Assembly: GCF_003473485.1 (NCBI RefSeq)
Contig: NC_053042.1
Span: forward strand, 51,175,762-51,239,761
Source: Medicago truncatula
Taxonomy: Eukaryota; Streptophyta; Magnoliopsida; Fabales; Fabaceae
Direction: 5' to 3'
DNA: 64,000 bases
Shown: positions 23,800 to 35,106 of the stretch, one piece after another
Numbering within the stretch: the stretch's first letter is position 1
Layout of the letters: each line of letters begins with the position of its first letter
Notes under the pieces: model-generated
The model's input: only the letters and a program-made list of their open reading frames with translations
What the model was told of the DNA's origin: nothing
Database searches by the model: none
Program-made: the position numbers and the translations under genes

Positions 23800-24717
23800 A
23801 TGCTTATCCAATACCCCAATCACACTGGATTTCATTTTATTCGGGTATGTTAACAGTTTATCTCAGACCATATTAATAATATTTCTTATAAAAACAATAG
23901 GTTATCTAACCATGATACTCCATCAAAATTAAAAATTGATATGTGCAGAAACAATTATAGAGAGAGAGAGGACACCAAAAATAATCTAATGAAATATTCA
24001 CATTACACAGAATCAATATATTTTTCTCTCAGACCATATTAAATCGAAGCCAATATTGCAAGTGAAAAATAGAAATCCCACATTTCCAACCAAGTATACA
24101 GACTGAATTAACTAATTAACCAACTAACTACGATAGTTTGGTATGATTTGAAAACTTTGGTGATATTTGTTGACAACTTTTGCGTCAACCTTCTTTTTCA
24201 CATAATGCTTTTTATTACATTTGTTATGTGTGAGGAACCTGGACACAGACCATTATTTGGGTATGTTAACATAAGACTTTGACAAGCACATCATGCGGGT
24301 GAACCTGGACTTGAGAGTTTCACATAATGCAGAAACATTATACAACCTTTCCGCATAATGTTTTACAAAACAATATACATAGAGAGAATCAAGTACAAAT
24401 GTATTTCTTAGTATTTAAGCTTAAGCCTAACTCAATCCCAAATACTAGCTCGTGAACTGAGCTTTTCCCCCCTCTTATTGCTACTGTTTAGACCATATCA
24501 TTATCCCCTGTGGACTGTCAACAATATCTATAAATCAAGAAGCGAGCTGTAACTTATTTTGGAACAAAAGTGAGTTATAAGTTAAAAGTTAGAAGTGAAC
24601 AATATTACAACTTATTTAGACCTAAATAATGGTTGTATCCAGGTTCCTCCCATGTAACAAATGTAATGTATTCAAACTAATAATTAGAAAACAATCCACT
24701 AATGTGACACAAACTTT

Positions 24718-25427
24718 CATGGAGAGCAAAGTTTCATGTATGTGCTTCATTTGTTCATGCACATCTTCTACAACTAGGCCACTCTCCAATTATTCATTTC
24801 ATTGCCAAATCAAAAGCATAACCAAATACAATTTTAACCAACTAACAAAATAAACTAACCAGACCTAACTAAGTAACTAATTAAACTAACAGTTTGTTTA
24901 TCAGTGACTAATTGATCTTATATTCAAGAACATTACACACACGAGCATGTCAATCTCATGCCACTGAAACCATCATTGAAGCAATGACATAGACCCAGAC
25001 ACCCGACAACACTAACACTTCGACACTGAACAACGACCTGTGAAGCAATGAAGACAAACCCCGACACCAAACACACGTTGACACTAACACATCGACACCG
25101 GACACGTCTTTTATGAGAAGTGTCGACTCATTTTCCAAAATAGAAATTAGGTCTCACCGACATCGACGTGTTTGTCAAAGATCGGGCACTGGCGGCAATG
25201 TTGCCACCGGTGCTTTCTTTGGCTCTAGGAAGTTCTTTATAGTAAAAACATAAACAATTGAGTTGTTTGAAACTCCAAGTTCTTGTAGTGATTGATTATT
25301 AAAAACATGATCACCTTTGAAAGATGAAGACTGCACTGACATTTCGTTTAATGGTATATGAGTGTAGACTTCATGAATCTTGTGTTTGAGTTGCAAAACG
25401 GTGTTGTTTAGGTTGATTTCATGAGGA
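24718..25427 (-). repeat. Segmental copy of the ubiquitin-like gene region
   Basis: This collinear copy matches about 20052-20990: the GAGAGCAAA.TTTCATG start, the ACTCTCCAATTATTCATTTC stretch, the GACAC-rich 3' flank and then coding sequence. Both copies have the same orientation. About 0.25 kb that encodes the third ubiquitin-like domain is missing from this copy. Confidence 0.85.
25150..25427 (-). pseudogene. Truncated copy of the three-UBL gene (second domain only)
   Basis: This corresponds to about residues 90-172 of the protein at 20463-21254, from FPHEIN to the ATLPPVP linker. The first domain is gone beyond 25427, and the third has been removed by a deletion whose join lies near 25180. 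Within the retained part only a few residues differ (for example HIPLNEMS for HIPVNEMS), so the copy is not ancient. It cannot encode the parent protein. Confidence 0.85.
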
Positions 25428-25559
25428 AATAAATAACCAAATCAAGAGAACAATAATAAAAAAACACAAATAACACACAATTCACAATCTTTATTAAAAA
25501 AACAAATCAACAAATCATAGAAAATAAGTAAAAAATTCTTTTTCCCTAAAAAGAAAAAT

Positions 25560-26200
25560 TAACAAAGAACTGAGTTTTTGATACAAATCGAAAACAGCTA
25601 ATCTACAATGAAGATGATATCGCCAACTTCAACTAATTTGAAATTCGTCTTTGTATCCATTTGTTTCGCTTTCTGCATCAAAGTAAAATCTTGAGAAAGT
25701 AAAAGAATTTCCCTCTGCTCCTCCACTTTCTTTATCAGTCACCAACCTTTTGTATTTGGCTATAAAACAGCTTTGATACTCAAGATTGTATTTTCGGCAA
25801 TAGCGCAAGCACAAGAATGGTATTCTCCATGCATGGAAACAGTGTCTTCAACAGCATGTTCAAAGGGTGGTAGTGTCACCAAGAATAGAACATCTCAATT
25901 TGACACTAACCTCTTCAGCTTCCACAAGAATTTTAGCACCCATGTCAAAATTGAAGATAGGGTAATTGTGCTCTATTGTGTGATGGTTTTCCATCACCTC
26001 ATCATTACACCGCATCCTTTGTTTCTCTCTAGGATAACTGAACTTTTCTTTATTTTTTTCTTTCAATTCCAAGATGCTGCTGTGAATTTTCACCTCCATG
26101 TTGAATTCATACCTCTCGAGTATTGTCAACGCAATCATGTTGTTAGAGAAACTAGGAATATGATTGAATGGAAAATGAAATTTTTGTGATGGTGGCTTAT
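25560..26200 (-). pseudogene. Unrecognised minus-strand gene remnant
   Basis: Two minus-strand open frames (25860-26138 and 25629-25814) have protein-like composition and overlap at a shift near 25800. One frame has MEVKIHSSILELKEKNKEK and MGAKILVEAEEVSVKLR; the other has CRKYNLEYQSCFIAKYKRL. Downstream, a third frame ends with KLVEVGDIIFIVD and a stop at about 25608. I do not recognise a family. It may be a decayed gene or unspliced exons. Confidence 0.3.
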
Positions 26201-27790
26201 TATTTATTTCTAACTAACTGAATTAAAAAGATCTAATTGGCGGGAAGAGGAAAATAGAATGAAACTTGTGTTACAAGATATGGCATGATTGCCAGCATGG
26301 CATCAATGTGTAACTGCCAAGACAACTCAGCAAAAATAGAAAACTGAACCGTCTCGACAAAAAGCTAACTGAATTAACTGGAGTTTGTAAGAGAAAATTG
26401 TAACATAATAATCTCACTAAATATACCAAAAAAGTATATAAATATACACTTAAACCAAAATTCATGATAAAAATTACGTAAGTCACTAAATAAATAACTT
26501 CATGGTTTAAACATGAATTTAATAAAATTCTCTCTTTAATAAAGTTAGGTTTTCATCAAAATAAATTATACTATATAAATTGTTATGAAAAATCTACAAA
26601 CTTTTTTTTTCCTAAACGATTGGTATGTAAAAATCTATAAATCTATTTATGAAAAATCTATGAATTAACTTTTAAGGTATGTAAACTCTGATCAACAATT
26701 ATTCAATCCAAGAATATAACTTGGATTATTCCGAATGATTTATCCTCCGGTGAAGTCCATTAACCACTTGAACTTCATCCCTTAATTTCTATAATTTGAC
26801 TATCACTGTTTTGTTATATTTTTAATAATTAATAGAACCAATTTTATTTCAAAAAAAATGATAATTAATATAACTAATTCTTATAAAATGTTCTCAAGAA
26901 AGTAAGGAAAAAAAAGTGAAATTATGATAGAGTTTGACATCACTTTATATTTCTAACATATATAATATTCAATATCACATAACAAATACATGACTATAAG
27001 AATCACATTCATTTCATGAGAATGAGAAAAAATCAATTATGTATGACTTATTTAATATTTTATTAAGAGATATATTGGTGGTGTTGTGCACATAGTTAGT
27101 GGTGTTTTTTTTTTTTTGATTGAAATACATGGCTACAAGATTCATATTTAATTCATGAGAATAAGAATGAGAAAGAATCAACTTCGAATGATTTACCTAA
27201 TATTCAAAATTGACATAGTTATTTTGTTTTATGATTTTTTTAATTAATATTTGTAACATTAATTTTCTAAATTAAAAGTGAAATCATCAATTTTAAATTA
27301 AATTATTGACTAAGAGTATCCAAGTTTGATTTCTAATTAAAATAATTTTTTTTTTAGGTTTTACTTATCTCTTAGACGAACTTCTGATTATCAAAACTGT
27401 TTTATCCTATCAAAGTTGGAGGGATAAGACCCAATCTTAAATTTTTATTCAACTATTAAAATTTCCAATATCAATTTTTATTCATTCTTGTATATGACTT
27501 TCTACTACAATAATCTTAACTTGTTGTATTTGAACGAAGACCCATTTTGACCCTTCACAATTTTCTGTCGGATCAATTCAACCTTTGACAAAAATAGAAC
27601 CCAGATTAGTCCTTGAAATTTTTATTCCAAGAGAATTCACTCATTTTACTTTTGTCCATTTTTTTTATAAAAGAGTTTTTTTTTAAGGATAAAATTACGA
27701 GTTTGTAAATGATTCTTTTGAAATAGCTTACCAAAAATAAATAAATACATATGTATTGATGTAATTATTATATTCATTTTAAAACTTATC
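26201..27790. other. Intergenic, AT-rich
   Basis: No gene or well-defined element was seen here, only A/T runs and short chance frames. Confidence 0.45.
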
Positions 27791-27794
27791 TGCC

Positions 27795-28115
27795 TTTGCA
27801 CTGTTTGGGTGGTTTGGAATGAAAGGAACCACAAACTCTTCTCTAATAAAGCTGAATCGGTTATGCAGCTAATGGAAAAAGTAAAACTTTGTTCATAGGT
27901 TGGCTGATAGCTAATAGTGTCGGTTTTTCTTTTGGTTATTATATGTGGTGGCATCAACTTCTTAATTGTTTGTGTATAGGTTGACTGTCGTTTTTTCTTT
28001 TTTCATTAGGATACTATGTTGTAACTTTGATTAGCTCTCTTATTCATACCTTGTGTTAGAGAGTAGCTTTTTTCCATTGTGATAATATATTTTATTTTAG
28101 TTTGTTAAAAAAAAA
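27795..28115 (+). mobile_element. LINE 3'-end fragment
   Basis: The frame reads VWVVWNERNHKLFSNKAESV then MQLMEKVKL, which is the usual last coding block of plant LINEs. It is followed by the typical tail (YYMWWHQL..LNCL and untranslated sequence) and A-runs near 28109. There is no upstream reverse transcriptase, so the fragment is 5'-truncated. Confidence 0.65.
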
Positions 28116-28535
28116 TACTTCAAAAGGTACAAAGAATATGAATTTTCCAACACTATTTTTAGTGCAGAAAAAGTATCCAATAAAATGAAAATGGATTGTA
28201 CGTTTGTTCAAAAATATCATATTTGTAGAGAGAAAAATGACGATAAAGATAATAAAGGGAGTAGTTTTTTTTTTTTGAATAATGAATGCATACCATTTTC
28301 GGATCCTTTGATTTGATGACAATAAAGAGAGAGAAAAAAAAAAAAAAAAAGAGAGAGAAATAGTTCTTCAAAAGTTGTCACACAAAATTGGTTGTAGAAA
28401 TATCATTCCTTGTAAACTTCACCCACTGACACTTCCCTTAAAAAAAACACTAGTAAACACTTAATTATTATTATTATACTCATCACTCGCGCGTATTTCA
28501 ATTCATTCATTCTCCCACCCATTTCCTCTTCCTCA

Positions 28536-31500
28536 ATGGAGAAACAAAACACCGTCGTTTTGTTAATCACATTGGTTATTCTAATCACCGCCGCAACAAC
28601 AACCGTAAAAAGCGAGGATGAATCAAAAACAAAACTACTAGTGAAATACTCACACGGAAAGAAGTATTGTGACAAAGGTTGGGAATGTAAAGGTTGGTCG
28701 ATTTATTGTTGCAATTTAACCATAACTGATTATCTTCAAACCTATCAATTCGAGAATCTGTTTTCCAAGCGAAACTCGCCCATTGCTCATGCTGTTGGGT
28801 TTTGGGATTATCACTCTTTTATAACTGCCGCGGCGGTTTTCGAGCCATTGGGTTTTGGTACCACTGGGAATAAGACTTTGAAGATGATGGAGATTGCCGC
28901 ATTTCTTGGTCACGTTGGTAGCAAAACCTCTTGTAAGATTTTTATTTTTAGTCACTTAATTGTTTGATTTTGCTGAAATGTGTGTTTGTAGTGAAGTGAT
29001 TATTGGAATTGCGTTTGGTGGATTAGTTGGTATGTTTGGTTTGATTTAGATTTCTAAGGAAAAAAATTATGACTTGTTAGGGTTAAATGTGGTATATTTT
29101 GTGATTGGATTAGTTTAAGCAAAAAAAATTCAGATTGAAAAAAATAATAATCATGGATTGGTATATTTAAGTGTAATGGAGAAGATTTTAGATTTGAGTT
29201 TACAATGTTTGAAATTATGGGTGAATTGGATTGTTGTTGTCTGATTGATTAGTTTGTTGTAGATCTTGATTTGTTGAATTGCATACATTACATTTTTTGC
29301 GAGAGATAATGATGTATCAACTGTTTAGTTCTAGCTATATGGTTGCTAGTGAATTATGTAAAGAATTGAGTTTTTGTTGATGTTGTCGTCGTCGTCGACT
29401 TGATTTATGATTGAATTGGCGTGTGACATGTTTGATGGTAAGATAGAAACCGTTCAGAGTGGATCGAGGAGCAGAGTGGCTGACCTCCAAAGCGGTATAG
29501 AGGATAGTGACCAATATTTAGGACATTCTTAATTAATAATAGAAGTTTATCTTGATTATTTTCAAGTAATTGGATTGGATTTTTATTTGTGTTAAGGTGG
29601 TCTGGTGTTTGAACAGGAAATGAAAATTGCCTTGCTCTTTCAATTTGTCCTTCAGTTGGTCTAGGGGCTTTTTGTATTGATTGTAATCTAGTTTGGATTG
29701 GATCATATTGGTGAATCTGATCTGGGGTGGTTTCATTGTGCTCCAATTTTGTTTCAGTTCTGTTGGTTTTAGTGTCGGATGGTGAAGAATGTAGCCAATC
29801 ACGTGCCACAGCACCTCGACTGTGCTTCGACTTTACTATGGTTCGGTTTTGCTCTGTTTCCTCTGTTTTTTCCATTTTTCCACCGTTTCCTCTGTTTTTT
29901 TCCGTTTTTCCTCTGTTTCCTCTGTTTTTCTCTATTTTGTTGCTTGATTTTGTTTTTCCTCTATTGTGTCTGTTTTTATGCTTGGTTCCTCTGTTTTCCG
30001 TCTATTTTCTATCTCTATTTCTCTCAACTCTATCAACAACCTACCGATCCTACTTACGAACCGTGTTACGTTCCTTGTGTTTACGTTCTTTCACCGGCCG
30101 ACCGATCCTACATAGGATCTCGATCCTGACTACATTCGTGAAGATGGTTATACATTCTGACATTGGATTCAACTTCAGTAGTAAGTGCTATTATTTCCTC
30201 TGTCTTCATCATCATCAGGGCCAGGCCAAGGTTTCATCTGTTCTGCAGAATTAGGTACCGGTTGTAGCAGCAGCGGTAGGCGCTTTGTTGGTCTAGTCTC
30301 CGGTTCTTTTGCAGCACATGTAGAGTCTCTTTGTTTGTATATTGTCAGAAACAGGTGTATGTTATTCAAGTGCTCTCATATGTGCATCTTTTATGTGTGA
30401 TTGTTTTAGGTGTTGTTAGGGCTATTGCCCCTCAGTCTATCTAAAGTAACGTTGTATATTCACTTGTAGGTACCTCTGGTACCTTATCTTATTTCATAGA
30501 TTTAAATTCTATTTTGCCTCAAAAAAATAAAAAATAAACTAGAAGTTTAATGTTGCTAATATTCAAACTATGTAAAGCAAATAAGTTATAGGGTAAAATG
30601 ACTAAAAGTCCAAAAAGAACAGAGGGAATAGCTGTCAGTTGAGGGTATGTTTGAGTTTTTAAAGTAGTTTCGCTGCATTGGCCAAGTACCCTTACTAAAA
30701 AATGCAATGCAACGGGGTTGCACATAGCGCCTAGGGCTGCTACGCAACGCCGCTATAGCAGCTGCTACTGACTACATAGATAAACACTTGTTTGGTGAAA
30801 GTTCTTTTGTTTGATAGATCGGTCTTAGGTTTAACATTTGTATAGTAGAACTTGATAATGGTGCAATGATTGATTTGGTTGGGTTTGAATTTTTAGAATT
30901 TGGTTATTTATTGTTCTTGTAATGCTGATGACAGGTGGATATGGAGCGGCAGATGGAGGACCTTTGGCGTGGGGTCTCTGTTACAATCACGAAATGAGTC
31001 CTAGCCAGTCATATTGTGATGACTATTTCAAATTCACATACCCCTGTACTCCTGGGGCTGAATACTATGGGCGTGGAGCCATTCCTATTTACTGGTATGT
31101 ATACTTCTAGCATTACTAAATACTACGTTATGTAGCAACGACACTTCTAATTGAAGGCATGTCTGACGTGTCAATACATGACACCAACACAAATGCATGT
31201 GATTAGATTCAATTAATCTCAAATTATTATTGGTCGACGTGTCAGTGTCGTGTCCGATTTCCGTGCTTCATAGATAGAAGGCCTTTTTTTCCTTCTTGTT
31301 TTGGGACAAAAGGTAGCTGGTTTTACAAGTTTCTTTCCTGTTCCTTAATCTCTGATATGTTTGTCATTAAACTTGCTGATGTTATTTTGAGGGTTCCCCA
31401 ATATGCCTCACCAGTGTACCAAATTAATCAGACTTGTTGAAGGGTAACACTTAACCCAACTTGCAAGATTATTTTTTTATCGGAAATGTTGGCAACATTT

Positions 31501-32685
31501 CCCCACTTAGGAAGAAAAATCGTACAACATATTTGAATGCGGGTGATCTTAAAAATCAGTTCATCCTAAGCACCGCAATGACTGATCATTGATCTCTTTA
31601 GCAAAAACAGTTATGGTTTGAACTTCCTTTGTTGTGTAAATGTCACATTTGGCCCACACGATTAGAAGAGTGGAAAGCCTTTAAGATATTATTTAACACC
31701 CCATTGTGGCAATTATAGATCCTTCAAATTATCATCAAGAGAGTGTTAATTGATCATCGCAAAGTTTTGAAAGATTAGAGCGCAAATAGTCTGGTGTAAT
31801 AGGAGATAAAATAAAAATATAAAATATAAAAGCACGGGAAAATGGATAGAATATTGAGCAGCTGATTGGTGAAAGAGAGACATTGAAGTGTATAGCTGGG
31901 TTTTGTGTGGACGATATACGAAGTTATCATTAATACATTTGAATGCATGTGCAGGTTTTCTACAACACTAGCCGATTCTAAAACTTTCAGATTTTTTTCA
32001 CTGTTTACCTTTATATTGTACAATAAGCAAGTTACTAATTTTTGTGGATGTGGTTGATGTTTGACCATATGGGTAAGATGACAATCGATGATGATATAAG
32101 TTAGCATGTTTCTTCTAGCATTTAGGCAAAAAGAAATTCCTGTGAAGATCTAAACCAGAAATGCGAGCACACTTCTATAAAAAGCAGTTGAGCTGGTTTT
32201 AGTTGAAATGAAGAATAGCCATTAAAAAAATTATTGCTCGGGTTCATGACTGTACTTATTGGTTCCATCGTTATAGGAACTACAATTACGGAGCTGCTGG
32301 GGAAGCTCTGAAAGTGAATTTACTTGACCATCCAGAATACATAGAGCAGAATGCAACCCTTGCTTTCCAGGCTGCAATTTGGAGATGGATGACACCAATC
32401 AAAAAGTCACAACCCTCTGCTCATGATGCCTTCATCGGCAATTGGAAGCCAAGCAAGAATGACACTATGGAGAAACGCATCCGTGGTTTCGGTTCTACAA
32501 TGAACATTCTCTATGGCGAAGGTGTTTGTGGGAAGGGTGATGTTGACTCGATGAACACTATCATTTCCCATTACCTACATTATCTCGACCTTCTTGGTGT
32601 CGGTCGTGAACAAGCTGGGAGCTATGATGTCCTTACATGTGCGGAGCAGGTTCCTTTCAACCCGAACAAAGCTGCTTCGTCTTAA
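28536..32685 (+). CDS. CTL1: Chitinase-like protein, GH19 family, CTL1 type
   Basis: There are three exons: 28536-28932, 30935-31094 and 32277-32685. All have GT-AG borders, phases close, and the product is 321 residues. There is a signal peptide (about 1-26), then YCDKGWECKGWSIYCCN and the GH19 fold (FSKRNSPIAHAVGFWDY, YYGRGAIPIYWNYNYGAAG, NATLAFQAAIWRWMTP). At the position of the chitinase HETT motif it has GHVGSKTSC; the catalytic Glu is replaced by Lys130, as in Arabidopsis CTL1/POM1 and CTL2 (by memory). Those proteins are apoplastic, bind glucan rather than cut chitin, and are needed for cellulose assembly and cell shape. CTL1 is a better fit than CTL2, from SPSQSYCDD and the GSTMN.LYGE stretch. 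The first intron carries a probable retro-insertion. Confidence 0.93.
29550..30539 (+). mobile_element. Probable A-tailed retro-insertion in CTL1 intron 1
   Basis: A 990-bp segment ends in an A-rich tail (about 30518-30539) and is flanked by TAGAAGTTTA on both sides (29540-29549, 30540-30549). The interior is pyrimidine-rich, with tandem CCTCTGTTTTT-type units at 29860-29950. No reverse transcriptase is visible, so it would be a non-autonomous or 5'-truncated copy. Confidence 0.45.
31137..31275. mobile_element. GACAC-rich MITE in CTL1 intron 2
   Basis: GACGTGTCAATACATGACACC at one side and GTGTCAGTGTCGTGTCCG at the other frame an AT-rich core with TCAAATTATTATTGG. The same family lies inverted in the DnaJ gene intron at 37280-37410. 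Borders are approximate. Confidence 0.5.
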
Positions 32686-34509
32686 ACTAGATCATATTTA
32701 TCATCGTATGATATTGCTTTGCCTATACCTTTGAAAATGCAATGCTAATAGGGAATTTTAAAGCTATTGACAAGGTTGTCAAAATCGCAAGTTAACTCGT
32801 GGAATCATGCATTTAGTTGACTCGGTTGTAAACTCAAATTTTAGTAAACTCATAAATATAACCGAGTTTACTCTCGTAAACTCCTAAGAAACTCCCTAAA
32901 TTTTGGTAAACTTGCATGACAATTTTAAAAGATTATTTTATCTTTTTTTTTTTTTTTAATTAATTTTTTTTTTTTTTATCTTTTTCCATTTTAGTTTTCA
33001 CATTCGATTTATTTTTTGTATGTTAGCTTGCACAAGATTACAAATCAATTTCACATGGTCAAAACGAGTTACCTAAACTATCAATCTTGACAATCTTAGT
33101 TATTGGCAATGCAATAATTTTGAACTGTGTGGCAGTGTGTGAATTCTTTATAGTTTTACTTCTTGTTGTGTATAAGTAAAGTCATTTGTAATATTATCAC
33201 ACTTTTGTGAGAAATCTGTATCTAGTATATAACTTCGTTATGGTTTTTTTTTATACGTATATACATTCCTTTTGTTTTTTTTGAAAGGACGTATATACAT
33301 TCCTCGGTTGTAGTTGTTTTTAATGTAAATTTGAAGTAGTTTATATCAAACAATTTTTTTTATTTGAGTCACTTGTGTTAATTAGTGGCCAACAATATAA
33401 ATTAGAGATAATTACATTCACCTCTCGTGGGTTTATTTTTAAATACAACGTTGACCTCCCTTACCGTTTGACACTGTTTAACTTCTGTCAAGTTATTTAG
33501 GAAAACAAAAAGATTAAAAATTCATGTTGCATGGGTTTTCATTTCATCGAAGCAACTAGCGCCCTAAAATTACCTTCCTCCATGGAAACAACACAAAATG
33601 CATGAAGCATAGGCGTGTCTCTTTCATTGTGTGTCTATTTCCATTCTAAGGAAATGGGCAAATCACTCGTGAGACTGCTCATCGACGGGTTGGAAGAACA
33701 AGAGGAAAACCTTGAATTACAATTTTTGGATTCTATTGTTTATTGCTTACGTTTATGCAATGATTTTTGGGGATGATTTAATTTTCTGTTTTTAGGGATT
33801 TGATGTGCACGCAGAATGCATAATTGAAATTTCTGGAGTTCTATTGTTATTGCCTTTTGGGCTTTTTTTTTTATACGATAATTTGGTAGAAAAAATATAA
33901 AAAAAAATGCAAAAAGCTTCAAACAACAGCAAAATTTTCAATGGTGTTGTGAATGAAGTTGGTCATCTTTAACCCGCACGTTTACTTTAATAGAATAATA
34001 ATGGTGTTAAATTAAAAAGGTATTTTAAAAATCTTAAGGGAGGTTAATGTCTATTATAAAATTAGAGGGGGTGTCAGTGTCATTTAAAAGAACTTCAGGG
34101 GAGGTCATTGTACTTATATATAGATAATTGCCCGCATTTTATTTAGACCGTATAGATGGAAGATTTAGAGGGAAGGAAAGCGAATGGCTTATTCAGTTAT
34201 TCTACATTTTAAAATTAAATTAAAGAAATTATAAAATGTTATTTAAAAAAACTATGTAAGATTTTTTTGAAAGAGCAAAATGGTTATTCAGTCGAGTATG
34301 ATTGCAATGTCATATGATTATTTATTATGTTATTCTTTTCGAAATATTAAATAACTATCAAAATATAGACTTGAAGGTGAGTGTGACAACGGTGGAGATT
34401 TGAAAAAAATCTGTGCACTGTGCCTAACTACTTGTGTGCGATAGCCATCCGCTCTAAAAAGTATGAGTTACATCACAAGATTGAAAATTTTAAAGCACTA
34501 ACCTAACTA
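32686..34509. other. Intergenic, 3' of CTL1
   Basis: AT-rich DNA. Weakly inverted arms (ATAATTACATTCACCTC at 33410 and GAGGTCATTGTACTTATAT near 34103) suggest an old 0.7-kb element at about 33409-34131. No gene was seen. Confidence 0.4.
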
Positions 34510-34531
34510 AGCAACGCGAAACATGGCACTT

Positions 34532-34616
34532 TTTTTTGGTGGTGTCCGGGGTTCGAACCTCGGACCTTGCGTATATTATGCATTGTCCTTACCAACTGAG
34601 CTAAGCTCACGGGGAC
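34532..34616 (-). mobile_element. tRNA-derived SINE head with A-tail and long target duplication
   Basis: On the minus strand GTCCCCGTGAGCTTAGCTCA starts a tRNA-like head. It contains the pol III A box (TTAGCTCAGTTGG) and B box (GGTTCGAAC), and an A-run follows straight after CCGGACACCACC. The 22-bp flanks at 34510-34531 and 34617-34638 (AGCAACG.GAAACATGGCA...) differ at one base and are the target duplication. At about 85 bp it has only the tRNA part of a SINE. Confidence 0.85.
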
Positions 34617-35106
34617 AGCAACGTGAAACATGGCACTTCAAAACAATAAGAATGAAAAACAGACATTTCACATATATTTACAAACAGTTCATAACTCTGC
34701 AATGGCATGCCGCTATCTGATAAAACTCCGCATACTTATTAAACAAAAGATGCACAAAAACACTGCCAAAAATGCAATTGCTGCAAAAATTGAGGCCAAG
34801 TACCAACTTCATTGAAAGAATGTAGCAATAGCTAAACCAGTTTCCTTTGGTGTTCTGTTTATAGACTCAAAGTGCAACCTACTTAAATATCATTTGCGCT
34901 TAGTACATTTGCAAACTTATAAATCTAAGATTTTGTGGTTGACAATGAATGATTTTTCTCTCCTCCCAAAAAATATTAATATAGCAACCCAAAATAAATA
35001 ATTTTGCAGTATTATAATTTTAACTATCATCTTATAATTCAGTTCAATTTCACGAGTAAAACAAAATTTTGCACTTGGAAAACAGCACGTGAAGCAATTG
35101 TACCAG

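Noticed and set aside
29727-30254. 175- and 116-codon open frames in CTL1 intron 1
   Set aside because: The frames consist of Phe/Leu/Ser runs from pyrimidine repeats and overlap each other. No domain was seen and they lie in an intron.
34535-34616. tRNA gene on the minus strand
   Set aside because: It has pol III A and B boxes but no proper acceptor-stem pairing that I can draw, and it is followed by an A-tail and flanked by a 22-bp duplication. It is a SINE head, not a working tRNA.
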